64,000 nt of DNA from Streptomyces zhihengii (lineage in GTDB: Bacteria > Actinomycetota > Actinomycetes > Streptomycetales > Streptomycetaceae): assembly GCF_016919245.1 (NCBI RefSeq), contig NZ_JAFEJA010000002.1, forward strand, positions 746,501 to 810,500. The letters run 5' to 3'. The notes beneath the pieces were generated by a model. It worked only from the letters and a program-made list of their open reading frames with translations, did not search any database and had not been told where the DNA came from. Shown one piece after another: positions 43,463 through 53,214 of the stretch (position 1 is the stretch's first letter; each line of letters begins with the position of its first letter). The position numbers were made by a program, and so were the translations under genes.

Positions 43463-44818
43463 ATGGCCGACACCCACACGACCCGCGCCGCGGCACCCCC
43501 GCGGCGCGGGGCCCCGGCGGACCCCCGCCGCGGCGCCCGGCGCAGGAAGCGCCTGCTCGCCGTCGCCTTCGTCCTGCCCGCCCTGCTGCTCCTCGGCGCC
43601 CTGGTGGTCTACCCGGTCGTCTTCTCCGTCGGGCGCAGCCTCTTCGACGCGAGCGGCGACCGCTTCGTCGGCGCCGGGAACTACGCGGAGATCTTCCGGG
43701 ACCCGGCCACCCTCAAGGCCATCCGCAACAGCACCATCTGGGTCGTCGTGGCGCCCACTCTGCTGACCGGGCTCGGCCTGGTGCTCGCGGTGCTCACCGA
43801 GAAGGTGCGCTGGGCCACCGCGTTCAAGCTGGTGCTGTTCCTGCCCATGGCCGTCTCCTTCCTGGCCGCCGGCATCATCTTCCGGCTCGCCTACGAGCAG
43901 GACCCGGACCGGGGCGTGCTCAACGCCGTCGTCACCGAGGTCCACGACGTCTTCGAGGACCCCGCCGCCTACCCGACGGCACGGGCGCGCGAAGGCCAGG
44001 GACTCACCGGCGGCGCGGGCGGCCCGTACACCACCGGCACCGCCTACGGCCCCGGCGAGGCGGCGGCCCTCGGCTTCGTGGGCATCGCCCCCGAGGACAT
44101 GCCCGGCGGCGCCGCCGACGCGGCCGGCGAGCCGCCCCCGGCGGGCGAGCTCGGGGGAGTGGTCTGGCTCGACTTCGCCCCCGGCGGCAAGGGCACCCCG
44201 GGCGAGGTCGACCCCGGCGAGAAGGGCCTGCCGGGCATGACCGTCGAGGCGGTGCGGGACGGCAAGGCCGTCGCCACGGCCACCACGGCGGCCGACGGCT
44301 CCTTCCGCTTCACCGGACTGGACGGCGACGGGTACACCTACCGGCTGCCGGCCGCGAACTTCGCGGCGCCCTACGAGGGCGTGAGCTGGCTCGGCCCCGC
44401 GCTGGTCACCCCGGCGATCATCGGCGCCTACCTCTGGGTGTGGACGGGCTTCGCCATGGTGCTGATCGGGGCCGGCCTCGCCTCCATCCCGCGCGACGCG
44501 CTGGAGGCGGCCCGGATGGACGGTGCCAGCGAGGGCCAGATCTTCCGCAGGATCACCGTGCCGCTGCTCGCCCCGGTGCTCACCGTCGTCTTCGTCACCC
44601 TCGTCATCAACGTGATGAAGGTCTTCGACCTCGTGTGGATCATCGCCCCCGGCCCCGTGCAGGAGGAGGCCGACGTCCTGGCGACCCGCATGTGGCTGGT
44701 GTCCTTCGGCGGCGGCAACGACCAGGGGCTCGGCAGCGCGCTCGCCGTCCTGCTGCTCCTCCTGGTCGTCCCCGCGATGATCTTCAACATCCGGCGTTTC
44801 CGAAGGAGCGGCGCATGA
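43463..44818 (+). CDS. Sugar ABC permease (MalF-type) with inserted Ig-like domain
   Basis: A 451-residue permease, about 140 residues longer than normal. Helices 1-3 lie in residues ~30-150. A large outside loop (residues ~160-305) follows, and the remaining helices and EAA loop (DALEAARMDGASEGQIFRRITVPLLAP) lie in ~310-451. The loop holds a compact beta domain (~residues 231-300) with GVVWLDFAPGGKGTPGEVDP and ADGSFRFTGLDGDGYTYRL, the pattern of SdrD-B/CnaB prealbumin-like repeats. E. coli MalF also has an Ig-like P2 loop at a similar place that touches the binding protein. Overlaps the next permease by ATGA. Confidence 0.9.
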   Translation: MADTHTTRAAAPPRRGAPADPRRGARRRKRLLAVAFVLPALLLLGALVVYPVVFSVGRSLFDASGDRFVGAGNYAEIFRDPATLKAIRNSTIWVVVAPTLLTGLGLVLAVLTEKVRWATAFKLVLFLPMAVSFLAAGIIFRLAYEQDPDRGVLNAVVTEVHDVFEDPAAYPTARAREGQGLTGGAGGPYTTGTAYGPGEAAALGFVGIAPEDMPGGAADAAGEPPPAGELGGVVWLDFAPGGKGTPGEVDPGEKGLPGMTVEAVRDGKAVATATTAADGSFRFTGLDGDGYTYRLPAANFAAPYEGVSWLGPALVTPAIIGAYLWVWTGFAMVLIGAGLASIPRDALEAARMDGASEGQIFRRITVPLLAPVLTVVFVTLVINVMKVFDLVWIIAPGPVQEEADVLATRMWLVSFGGGNDQGLGSALAVLLLLLVVPAMIFNIRRFRRSGA

Positions 44819-45729
44819 GCGGCCACCTCACGGCCGAACGGCGGCCCGTCACCCCCGCGCCCCCGGCGGACGCCGGCCGGAGCCGCCGAACCGGCCGGCT
44901 CGGACGCCTGCTGAGCAGCTCCGCCGTCCAGGCGCTGCTGATCGTCGTCGCCCTGGTGTGGATCACTCCGCTGGCGGGCCTGTTCCTCTCCTCGCTGCGC
45001 GACGAGAGCGACAACGCGTCCGACGGCTGGTGGACGGCCTTCACCGACCCCTCCCAGCTGTCACTGGACAACTACACCGCGCTGTTCCAGGACTCCGGCA
45101 TCACCACCGCCTTCTGGAACACGGTGCTGATCGCCGTCCCCACCACCGTGCTGGTCGTCGGCATCGCCGCCCTCGCCGGCTATGCCTTCGCCTGGCTGGA
45201 GTTCCCCGGCCGGGACGCGGTCTTCCTGGTGGTCGTCGGCCTGCTGGTGGTGCCCGTCCAGATCGGGCTGCTGCCGGTCGCCAAGCTCTTCGGAGCCGTC
45301 GGGCTGTTCGGCACGGTGGCCGGTGTGGTCCTCTTCCACGTCGCCTACGGGCTGCCCTTCGCGGTGTTCCTGCTGCGGAACTACTTCGCGGAGATTCCGC
45401 GCGAGATGCTGGAGGCCGCCCGGATGGACGGCGGCAGCGAGTGGCGGATCTTCTCCCGGCTGGTGCTGCCGCTCGGCCGCCCCGCCATCGCCAGCCTCGC
45501 GATCTTCCAGTTCCTGTGGGTGTGGAACGACATGCTCGTGGCGCTGCTCTTCGCCGACAGCGGCTCGCAGCCGCTGACCGTGGCGCTCCAGTCCCAGATG
45601 CGCCAGTTCGGCAGCAACATCGGCGTCCTCGCCCCGGGCGCCTTCCTGTCGCTGATCGTCCCGCTGGTCGTGTTCTTCGCCTTCCAGAGGCACTTCGTCC
45701 AGGGAGTGATGGCGGGATCCGTGAAGTAG
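44815..45729 (+). CDS. Sugar ABC permease (MalG-type)
   Basis: A 304-residue permease with six helices. An N-terminal basic tail precedes helix 1 (LLIVVALVWITPLAGLFLSSL). The extracytoplasmic loop has SDGWWTAFTDPSQLSLDNYTALFQ, and the EAA loop is EMLEAARMDGGSEWRIFSRLVLP, which docks to the ATPase. The C-terminus QRHFVQGVMAGSVK is typical of MalG/AglG proteins. AAGGAG precedes the ATG and it overlaps the previous permease by four bases. It is the last gene of the alpha-glucoside operon. Confidence 0.94.
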   Translation: MSGHLTAERRPVTPAPPADAGRSRRTGRLGRLLSSSAVQALLIVVALVWITPLAGLFLSSLRDESDNASDGWWTAFTDPSQLSLDNYTALFQDSGITTAFWNTVLIAVPTTVLVVGIAALAGYAFAWLEFPGRDAVFLVVVGLLVVPVQIGLLPVAKLFGAVGLFGTVAGVVLFHVAYGLPFAVFLLRNYFAEIPREMLEAARMDGGSEWRIFSRLVLPLGRPAIASLAIFQFLWVWNDMLVALLFADSGSQPLTVALQSQMRQFGSNIGVLAPGAFLSLIVPLVVFFAFQRHFVQGVMAGSVK

Positions 45730-45739
45730 CCGCAGCCCC

Positions 45740-45780
45740 TTCGAACGCGGCCCGCCCACGGGGGGCGGGCCGCGTTCGAA
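45740..45780. terminator. Perfect 18-base-arm terminator after the sugar operon
   Basis: Arms 45740-45757 (TTCGAACGCGGCCCGCCC) and 45763-45780 pair perfectly around a five-base loop. It begins 11 bases after the permease stop and separates the sugar operon from icd. Confidence 0.9.
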
Positions 45781-45796
45781 CAGGGACCGCTCACGA

Positions 45797-48065
<2,269 letters not shown>

Positions 48066-48081
48066 CGTCCGCCGCGGCACG

Positions 48082-48120
48082 CCACCGCCCCGGCCCGGGT
48101 CCGCCCGGCCGGGGCGGTGG
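48082..48120. terminator. Hairpin between icd and the convergent binding-protein gene
   Basis: CCACCGCCCCGGCC (48082-48095) pairs perfectly with GGCCGGGGCGGTGG (48107-48120) around an 11-base loop. It starts 17 bases after the icd stop. Confidence 0.85.
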
Positions 48121-48185
48121 TGCGTGCGGCACGCGCCGTGTCGCGGTATGGCGGAGGGGGCGGACCGTCCGCGCGGGACGCGGAC

Positions 48186-49109
48186 TCAGTAGCGGTCGAC
48201 GGTCGGCGTGCCGCCGTACTTGGAGCCGGACAGACCGAGGGTGGCGTCGTACGCCTTCTCCTGGTCGCCGTTGGCGTCGTGCTCCTCGATGGCGTCGGAC
48301 ACCGCCTCGCGCAGCGCCGTGTCGTCCTTGTTCATCCCGATGCCGTAGGGCTCCTCGGTGAACGGGTTGCCGACGACCTTGAGCTTGCCGGGGACCTGCG
48401 CCGCGTACCCCATGAGGATGGCGTCGTCCGTGGTGACGGCGTCGACCTCGCCCTTCACGAGCTTGTCCACGCACTGGGAGTACTTCTCGGTGCCCACCGT
48501 GGTGGTGTTGTACTCCTCCTTCTGGATCTCCTTCAGCGCCGTCGCGCCCGTCACCGAGCAGACGGTCTTGCCCTGGAGGGAGTACGGGCCGCCGATGGTC
48601 CGGTCGTCGGCGCGGACCAGCAGGTCGGCGCCGGCCAGGTAGTACGGCCCGGCGAAGCCGACCTTCTTCTTGCGCTCGTCGTTGATCGTGTACGTGCCCA
48701 CGTACAGATCCACCTGCCCGGCTGCGATGGCCGCCTCGCGCTTGCCGGTGTCGACCGTCTTGAACTCGATGTGCCGCGGGGCGAAGCCGAGATCGGCGGC
48801 GATCATCTTGGCGACCTCGATGTCGAAGCCGGACCGCTGCCCGCTCTCGTCCTGGAAGCCGAGGAAGGGCTGGTCGTTCTTGACGCCGATCACGATCTTG
48901 CCGGCCTTCTGCGCCCGCTCCAGGGTCGGCGAGTCGATCGAGACGCCGGTCGCGACCTCGTAGGTGGGAAGCCGCGGCCGGTCGGCGGAGGTGGTGCCGT
49001 CCGACGGTCCGGAGTCCGGGGAACCGGAGTCCGAGCTGCAGGAGGTGGCGGTGAGGGTGATCGCAAGCACGGTGACCGCCGCGAACGCGGCCGACTTGCA
49101 GGGGTTCAT
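48186..49109 (-). CDS. Glutamate-type ABC substrate-binding lipoprotein
   Basis: A 307-residue family 3 solute-binding protein. Signal peptide with lipobox Cys24 (ITLTATSC), then a Ser/Gly/Pro-rich linker. The mature domain has GKIVIGVKNDQPFLGFQDES, GFDIEVAKMIAADLGF, and DLYVGTYTINDERKKKVGFAGPY, which is the GluB/GlnH polar-amino-acid receptor pattern. A pair of internal cysteines (Cys in KTVCSV and YSQCVDK) may form a disulphide. No permease or ATPase gene is adjacent, so it is an orphan receptor. AAGGAAG precedes the ATG. Confidence 0.9.
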   Translation of the reverse strand: MNPCKSAAFAAVTVLAITLTATSCSSDSGSPDSGPSDGTTSADRPRLPTYEVATGVSIDSPTLERAQKAGKIVIGVKNDQPFLGFQDESGQRSGFDIEVAKMIAADLGFAPRHIEFKTVDTGKREAAIAAGQVDLYVGTYTINDERKKKVGFAGPYYLAGADLLVRADDRTIGGPYSLQGKTVCSVTGATALKEIQKEEYNTTTVGTEKYSQCVDKLVKGEVDAVTTDDAILMGYAAQVPGKLKVVGNPFTEEPYGIGMNKDDTALREAVSDAIEEHDANGDQEKAYDATLGLSGSKYGGTPTVDRY

Positions 49110-49477
49110 GGGTGCGACTTCCTTCTTCCGAACGAACCGGGGGAGAACCGCCCCGCGCTTCGTCGCGCCGGGTCCTCCCGCACCGGGCGCACGGCTCTTC
49201 CCCCTGCTGCACCGCCCCCCGATTCCCGCACCCTATGGACTGGGATGTCCCCCCGGCAGTACATCTGAGCGGAACTTGAGCATCACAATCCGGACACGGG
49301 GCGGGGGGATCGTGCAGGTGGCGTGCATATGCCACCAGCCGGCCGCGGCGCCCGGTGAAGCGTTTCGCCCCGCTCTGGTGTGGCGTGTTGCGGTACGCGC
49401 CGCCGCGCCCCTAAATAGGGCCAGCGACGCACCCCTCCATGGGGCCGGCGAATGGGGCGGATCCCCGAGATCCCCGC
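49110..49477. other. 368-base divergent intergenic region
   Basis: No gene seen. It contains the promoters of the binding lipoprotein (left) and STAS gene (right). The short palindrome CCCTA-AA-TAGGG at 49409-49420 is the clearest element and lies 58 bases before the STAS start. Confidence 0.55.
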
Positions 49478-49828
49478 ATGATCGGATGGTTCCTCGTGCT
49501 CACCCACACCCTCGACCGCGGTGTCCTGCTCGTCTCGCTGGACGGCGACGTCCGGATCAGCGAACGCGCCGCGCTGTCCCAGCAGTTCACGGATCTGGTG
49601 CGGATGTACCTGCCCCGGGCGGTCGTCATGGAGATCGGGGCGTCCGTGGTGAGCGCCGCCGCGCTGAGCACGGTGCTGCGGGCCCAACGCCTGTGCGACC
49701 AGGCGGGGGTGCCGCTCGCGGTGGTGGCCGACGGCCCGGTCACCCGCGCCCTGCTGGAGGCCGGGACGGCCGGCCCCGGACTGCGGGTGCTCGGCCGCGG
49801 CCCCGGCGCGGTGACGGCGACCGCCTGA
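49478..49828 (+). CDS. STAS-domain protein (anti-sigma factor antagonist-like)
   Basis: A 116-residue STAS fold. The strand-helix pattern is VLLVSLDGDVRISERAALSQ, then RAVVMEIGASVVSAAALSTVLRAQRLC. In canonical antagonists the phospho-acceptor Ser is in 'D(S)SG'; here the site reads IGASVVSAAAL with Ser in place but no Asp-Ser-Ser-Gly, so it may not be a typical kinase target. An in-frame ATG 13 codons upstream and a GTG at 49496 are alternative starts; none has a strong ribosome site. Not linked to an anti-sigma gene. Confidence 0.78.
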   Translation: MIGWFLVLTHTLDRGVLLVSLDGDVRISERAALSQQFTDLVRMYLPRAVVMEIGASVVSAAALSTVLRAQRLCDQAGVPLAVVADGPVTRALLEAGTAGPGLRVLGRGPGAVTATA

Positions 49829-49945
49829 CCGCGGCGCCGGCGTCCTGTCGCGACGGCTCGGCCTTGCTCCCGGGTGCCGTGGCGTGACCGCTCGACCGCG
49901 CTCCCGGTGCCTGGCGCGACGGCTCGGCCGCGGCCCGGCCGACCG

Positions 49946-51211
49946 TCAGCGGTGGCCCGCGAGCCGGGGCAGGCTTCCGTTCAGGTAGTGGTCCCCGATG
50001 TCGCGCAGGCTGTGGGCGGCGGAGTGACGGGCCGTCAGCACCCGTGCGTTGCGCCAGAAGCGGTCCAGGCCGGGGTCGGCCGCCGCGGGGCCGGCGCCGG
50101 GGAAGAGGCCGAGCACCCGGGTGGTGATGTGCACGGCCGACCGGGCGGTGACCGCCTCGGCCGCGCCCACCAGCGCGGCGATGTCCGCGCTCTCGTCGGC
50201 GGTCAGCTCCCGGCCGGCCGCCAGACCGTCCGCCAGGGCCGCGGTCGCCCGCTCCACGACGGAGGCCGCGGCATGGGCCTCGGTCGCCGACTCCCCGTAG
50301 GCGAGCAGGAGATACGGGTCGGTGGCGGGGCGCCCGTCCACCCCGTCGAAGAGGCGGCCGCCCTCGCGCGGATCCGCCGCCCGGGCCGCCCGGCTGATGT
50401 CCCGGGCCTCGGCGAGCGCCCCCTCCGCGGTGCCGAGGGCCACATGGCTCAGCAGCAGCCGGAGGACCAGCGGTGTGAGCGCGGTGAGCGGCGCGAGGGC
50501 CCGCTCGTCGCGCGGCACCGCTCCCACCACGTCGTCGGCCGTCACCGGTACGGAGTCGAAGACGACGCTGCCGGCGCCGGTGAGCCGCTGCCCGAGGCGT
50601 TCGGGCGCGGGGCTGACCTGGACGCCCGGGTGGGCCGGGTCCACCAGCACGACGAGCGGATCGCCGCCGGGGGCGGGGGAGGCGTCGACGACCAGGCAGT
50701 CGGCGACCGTGGCGCCGGCCTCCAGGGTGCGACAGCCGCTCAGCATCCGGCCGTTGCCCGTCGTGCGCAGGGTGAGCGGCGGGCCGGCCGCCGTCTCGGG
50801 CAGGTCGACGCCGCCGGCGAGCAGATGCCCGCCGGCCGCCGTGCGCCGCTCGAACCGCTCCGCGTCCGCCGGGGTGCCGAACAGCCGGCCGCTCCAGGTC
50901 AGGGCGTAGTGCCGGGCGAGGAGTTCGGCCACCGAGCTGTCGGCGGCCGCGAGTTCGCCCAGCACCGCGCAGGCGCCGCGCAGATCCGTCCCGCGCTCCC
51001 CGGCTCCCGGCGGCACGAGCAGGCCCGGCAGGCCCGCCTCCTTGAGGCGGGCGACCTCGTCGTACGGCGGCTTGCCCGCGCGGTCACGGGTCAGGGCGTC
51101 GACCGCGAGGTCGTCGGCGAGTTCGCTGACCACCCGCCGCCACAGCTCGTCGTCGGCCGTACGGCCTGTCCGAGTCGACGTACGCACGGCCCACCTCACA
51201 GGGAATCCCAT
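49946..51211 (-). CDS. Acyl-CoA dehydrogenase-fold flavoprotein (SfnB/DszC-like)
   Basis: A 421-residue protein of the acyl-CoA dehydrogenase fold. N-terminal helices (DDELWRRVVSELADDLAVDAL, then LKEAGLPGLLVPP), a central beta domain, and C-terminal helices (LTPLVLRLLLSHVALGTAEGALAEARD; FWRNARVLTARHSAAHSLRDIGDHYLNG) are seen. RxxARxxTxHD..xxKxxxIGxxxL at the end is characteristic of the SfnB/DszC/NcnH monooxygenase-like branch that uses FMNH2 for sulfur or aromatic substrates, not true acyl-CoA oxidation. GGAAAC precedes the ATG. The neighbouring Rrf2 and leader peptide suggest a sulfur role, by inference. Confidence 0.85.
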   Translation of the reverse strand: MGFPVRWAVRTSTRTGRTADDELWRRVVSELADDLAVDALTRDRAGKPPYDEVARLKEAGLPGLLVPPGAGERGTDLRGACAVLGELAAADSSVAELLARHYALTWSGRLFGTPADAERFERRTAAGGHLLAGGVDLPETAAGPPLTLRTTGNGRMLSGCRTLEAGATVADCLVVDASPAPGGDPLVVLVDPAHPGVQVSPAPERLGQRLTGAGSVVFDSVPVTADDVVGAVPRDERALAPLTALTPLVLRLLLSHVALGTAEGALAEARDISRAARAADPREGGRLFDGVDGRPATDPYLLLAYGESATEAHAAASVVERATAALADGLAAGRELTADESADIAALVGAAEAVTARSAVHITTRVLGLFPGAGPAAADPGLDRFWRNARVLTARHSAAHSLRDIGDHYLNGSLPRLAGHR

Positions 51212-51215
51212 GTTT

Positions 51216-51232
51216 CCTACTGGAATAGTAGG
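51216..51232. promoter_or_regulatory. Inverted repeat upstream of the SfnB/DszC-like gene
   Basis: CCTACT (51216-51221) and AGTAGG (51227-51232) are perfect arms around GGAAT, just upstream of the ATG at 51211 and its ribosome site. The AT-rich run continues to 51237. It may be the Rrf2 protein's operator. Confidence 0.5.
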
Positions 51233-51368
51233 GATAGATGGTGTCAGACGTCCGGCGCGCTCCCAAGAGGGCGTTCGAGGGGTGGACACCGGGCATCCGC
51301 ATTCCGGACCGTCGACGCCGCGCGCGGACGGAATGTGAGGAAACGTCAGGACGCGGGCGGCGGCCCGC

Positions 51369-51827
51369 TCAGGGGTTGGTCCACGCGGCCGGGTCCTCGG
51401 TCAGCGCCGAGACCCCCTCCGGCAGCCGGTCGGCGGCGATCGCCGCGATCGTGACCCCCTCCAGGATCTGCCGCACCCCCGCCCGCAGGGCCACCCACAG
51501 CGGCTGCAGCGGCTCCGCGGGCCCGGTGTAGGAGAGTTCCGGCGGCCGCACGCCCCGGACCGACACCAGCGGACCGTCCACCGCGCGGATGACGTCGGCC
51601 ACGCTGATCGCCTCCGCCGGCCTCGCCAGCCAGTAGCCGCCGTTGCCGCCCCGCTGGCTGCGCACCAGCCCGCCCCGGCGCATGTCGCCCAGGATCCCCT
51701 CCAGGAACTTGTGCGGGATGTCCTGGGCCTCGGCCATCGCCTCGGCCTTCAGCGGCCCCCCGCCAGGGGCGGCGGCGAGCAGCACGGCGGCACACACCGC
51801 GTAGTCGGCCCTGGCTGAAATGCGCAT
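51369..51827 (-). CDS. Rrf2 family transcriptional regulator
   Basis: A 152-residue regulator. The winged helix is MRISARADYAVCAAVLLAAA, then AEAMAEAQDIPHKFLEGILGDMRRGGLVRSQRGGNGGYWLARPAEAISVADVI, the exact Rrf2 pattern. The three-cysteine Fe-S motif of IscR/NsrR is missing (only one Cys at residue 12), so it is more like CymR, a cysteine-metabolism repressor, or an Fe-S-free variant. It lies downstream of, and in the same direction as, the leader-peptide divergent region, 150 bases from that small gene, and next to the DszC-like gene. A sulfur role is inference. Confidence 0.92.
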   Translation of the reverse strand: MRISARADYAVCAAVLLAAAPGGGPLKAEAMAEAQDIPHKFLEGILGDMRRGGLVRSQRGGNGGYWLARPAEAISVADVIRAVDGPLVSVRGVRPPELSYTGPAEPLQPLWVALRAGVRQILEGVTIAAIAADRLPEGVSALTEDPAAWTNP

Positions 51828-51977
51828 GGCCGCAGTATCCCGTACGTCCCCGATGCCGGTAACCGCCCCCGGTCCCCACGGGCTCGCGTCCGCACCCTTG
51901 ACGGTGCCGCCGCGCGACTCGACACTCGTCGCAGAGCCCGGCGAACCGCCGGGGGACGGACGGACGGACAGGACGTC

Positions 51978-52085
51978 ATGAGGCATCCAGGGGCAGAACC
52001 GGGCCGCGCGCCGCGCCGGCCGCTGCTGCTCACCTGCCGCCGGCACATCGATCTCCTGCGCGTCTGCAGCGCCGCCAGTTCCTGA
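51978..52085 (+). CDS. Cysteine-containing leader peptide of the RRHIDL family
   Basis: A 35-codon frame from ATG to TGA with ACAGGA before it. The last 15 residues are RRHIDLLRVCSAASS, which carries the RxHxDLxRxxSA signature of actinobacterial leader peptides placed before sulfur-metabolism genes. Cysteines occur at residues 20 and 30. Such peptides are proposed to sense charged cysteinyl-tRNA by ribosome stalling. It lies 179 bases before the glutathione-transferase-fold gene on the same strand. A hairpin with arms CCCGTCG/CGACGGG (52191-52197, 52214-52220) follows and could be the switch. Confidence 0.82.
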   Translation: MRHPGAEPGRAPRRPLLLTCRRHIDLLRVCSAASS

Positions 52086-52190
52086 CGGCGCCGCGGCGGC
52101 ACCGTCGCCACCGCGTCCCTTTCCGGCCTCGCCCACCGTGCGACAGGCACCTTCGTGATGCCCGCACGCGCCGTCCCGGGCCCGGCCCCC

Positions 52191-52220
52191 CCCGTCGTCC
52201 GGCAGTGCCGCGCCGACGGG
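52191..52220 (+). promoter_or_regulatory. Stem-loop between leader peptide and downstream gene
   Basis: CCCGTCG (52191-52197) pairs with CGACGGG (52214-52220), and an inner CGGCA-G-TGCCG (52200-52210) can extend it. It lies in the untranslated stretch after the leader peptide, where an attenuator would be expected. Confidence 0.4.
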
Positions 52221-52264
52221 CCGCCGCATTCCCCTGTGCCCACCGATCAGCCCCAGGGAGACGC

Positions 52265-53119
52265 ATGTCCGCCACACCCTCCGCCGCCGCGCCCGCCTTC
52301 CGCGGCCGCATCGGCTGCGACATGAGCAGCGGCCACTACGCCGCGCCGCACCGCTACCGGCTCCACCTGTCCCTGCCGTGCCCCGGCTCCCTGCGCATCG
52401 CCGTCACCCACCGGCTGCTCGGTCTCGGCGACCTCCTGCCCGTCGAGCTGCTGCCCGCCGTCCCGGACACCCCGGACGGCGGATTCACCTCGCTCCGCCC
52501 GCTGTACGAGGCCAGTTCCCACCACCACCGCGGCCCCGCAGCCGCCCCCGTGCTCAGCGACGCCTGGACCGGACGGGTCGTCAGCACCCACGCGCCCGAC
52601 ATCGAGCGCGACCTCGCCCTGCGCTTCGGTTCCGCCGGGCCCGAGCTCCACCCTCGGGCCGACGCGCGGCGGATCGAGGCCGTCGGCCGCCTGTGTACCG
52701 AGGGCATCGACGAGGCGGCGCAGAGCGCGGGCGAGCTGGGCATCGAGCACGGGGCCCACGCGGAACCGCTCGGCACCCTCCTCGACGCACTCGGCTCCCT
52801 CGAACGCTGCCTCGGCGAGCAGGAGTTCGTCCTCGGGGAGCGGCTCACCGCGGCCGATGTGCAGGTGTGGACCACCCTCGTCCAGCTCGACACCGTCCAC
52901 CGCTGGCACCTCGACGCGGACGCCGTGGACCGGATCGCCGCCCACCCCGCCCTGTGGGCCTACGCCCGCAGGCTCGCCGCCCACCCGGCCTTCGGCCCGC
53001 TGCTCGACCTCGACGCCATCACCCGCCGCCACCACGCCCGATGTCGGGGACAGGAGGCCGCGGGCGCGGCGATGCAGATCGTCGACTGGTACGCCTCGGC
53101 GGGCCGCACCACCGCCTGA
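52265..53119 (+). CDS. Glutathione-transferase-fold protein (ECM4/YqjG-like)
   Basis: A 284-residue protein like glutathionyl-hydroquinone reductases. The thioredoxin-like half has SLPCPGSLRIAVTHRLLGLGD with a candidate active-site Cys39, where the family has CPWA. A helical C-terminal half follows, with the GST-C motif LGEQEFVLGERLTAADVQVW. Actinobacteria use mycothiol, so it probably acts on mycothiol conjugates or quinones; the cofactor is inference. GGGAG precedes the ATG. The leader peptide upstream implies induction when cysteine is low. Confidence 0.82.
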   Translation: MSATPSAAAPAFRGRIGCDMSSGHYAAPHRYRLHLSLPCPGSLRIAVTHRLLGLGDLLPVELLPAVPDTPDGGFTSLRPLYEASSHHHRGPAAAPVLSDAWTGRVVSTHAPDIERDLALRFGSAGPELHPRADARRIEAVGRLCTEGIDEAAQSAGELGIEHGAHAEPLGTLLDALGSLERCLGEQEFVLGERLTAADVQVWTTLVQLDTVHRWHLDADAVDRIAAHPALWAYARRLAAHPAFGPLLDLDAITRRHHARCRGQEAAGAAMQIVDWYASAGRTTA

Positions 53120-53164
53120 CCGCCCGACGTGCCGCCCCGCCCGTCCGCCCGTCCCGCCGGGTCA

Positions 53165-53209
53165 CCGCGCGGCGGGGCGGCCGGGCGCCGTGCGCACCCC
53201 GCCGCGCGG
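53165..53209. terminator. Hairpin between convergent GST and SpoIIE genes
   Basis: CCGCGCGGCGGGG (53165-53177) pairs perfectly with CCCCGCCGCGCGG (53197-53209) across a 19-base loop. A third CGCGCGGCGGG copy lies just downstream inside the SpoIIE gene. Confidence 0.8.
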
Positions 53210-53214
53210 CGGGC

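Noticed and set aside
49478..49828. Canonical anti-anti-sigma factor with phosphorylatable Ser
   Set aside because: The DSSG/DSTG site is not present in this STAS domain, so only the general family is claimed.
49829..49945. Small gene between STAS and flavoprotein genes
   Set aside because: Only imperfect GCGACGGCTCGGCC repeats are present; no frame with a start and ribosome site.
51369..51827. IscR/NsrR-type Fe-S regulator
   Set aside because: The three-cysteine cluster motif is absent, so a plain Rrf2/CymR-like call is safer.
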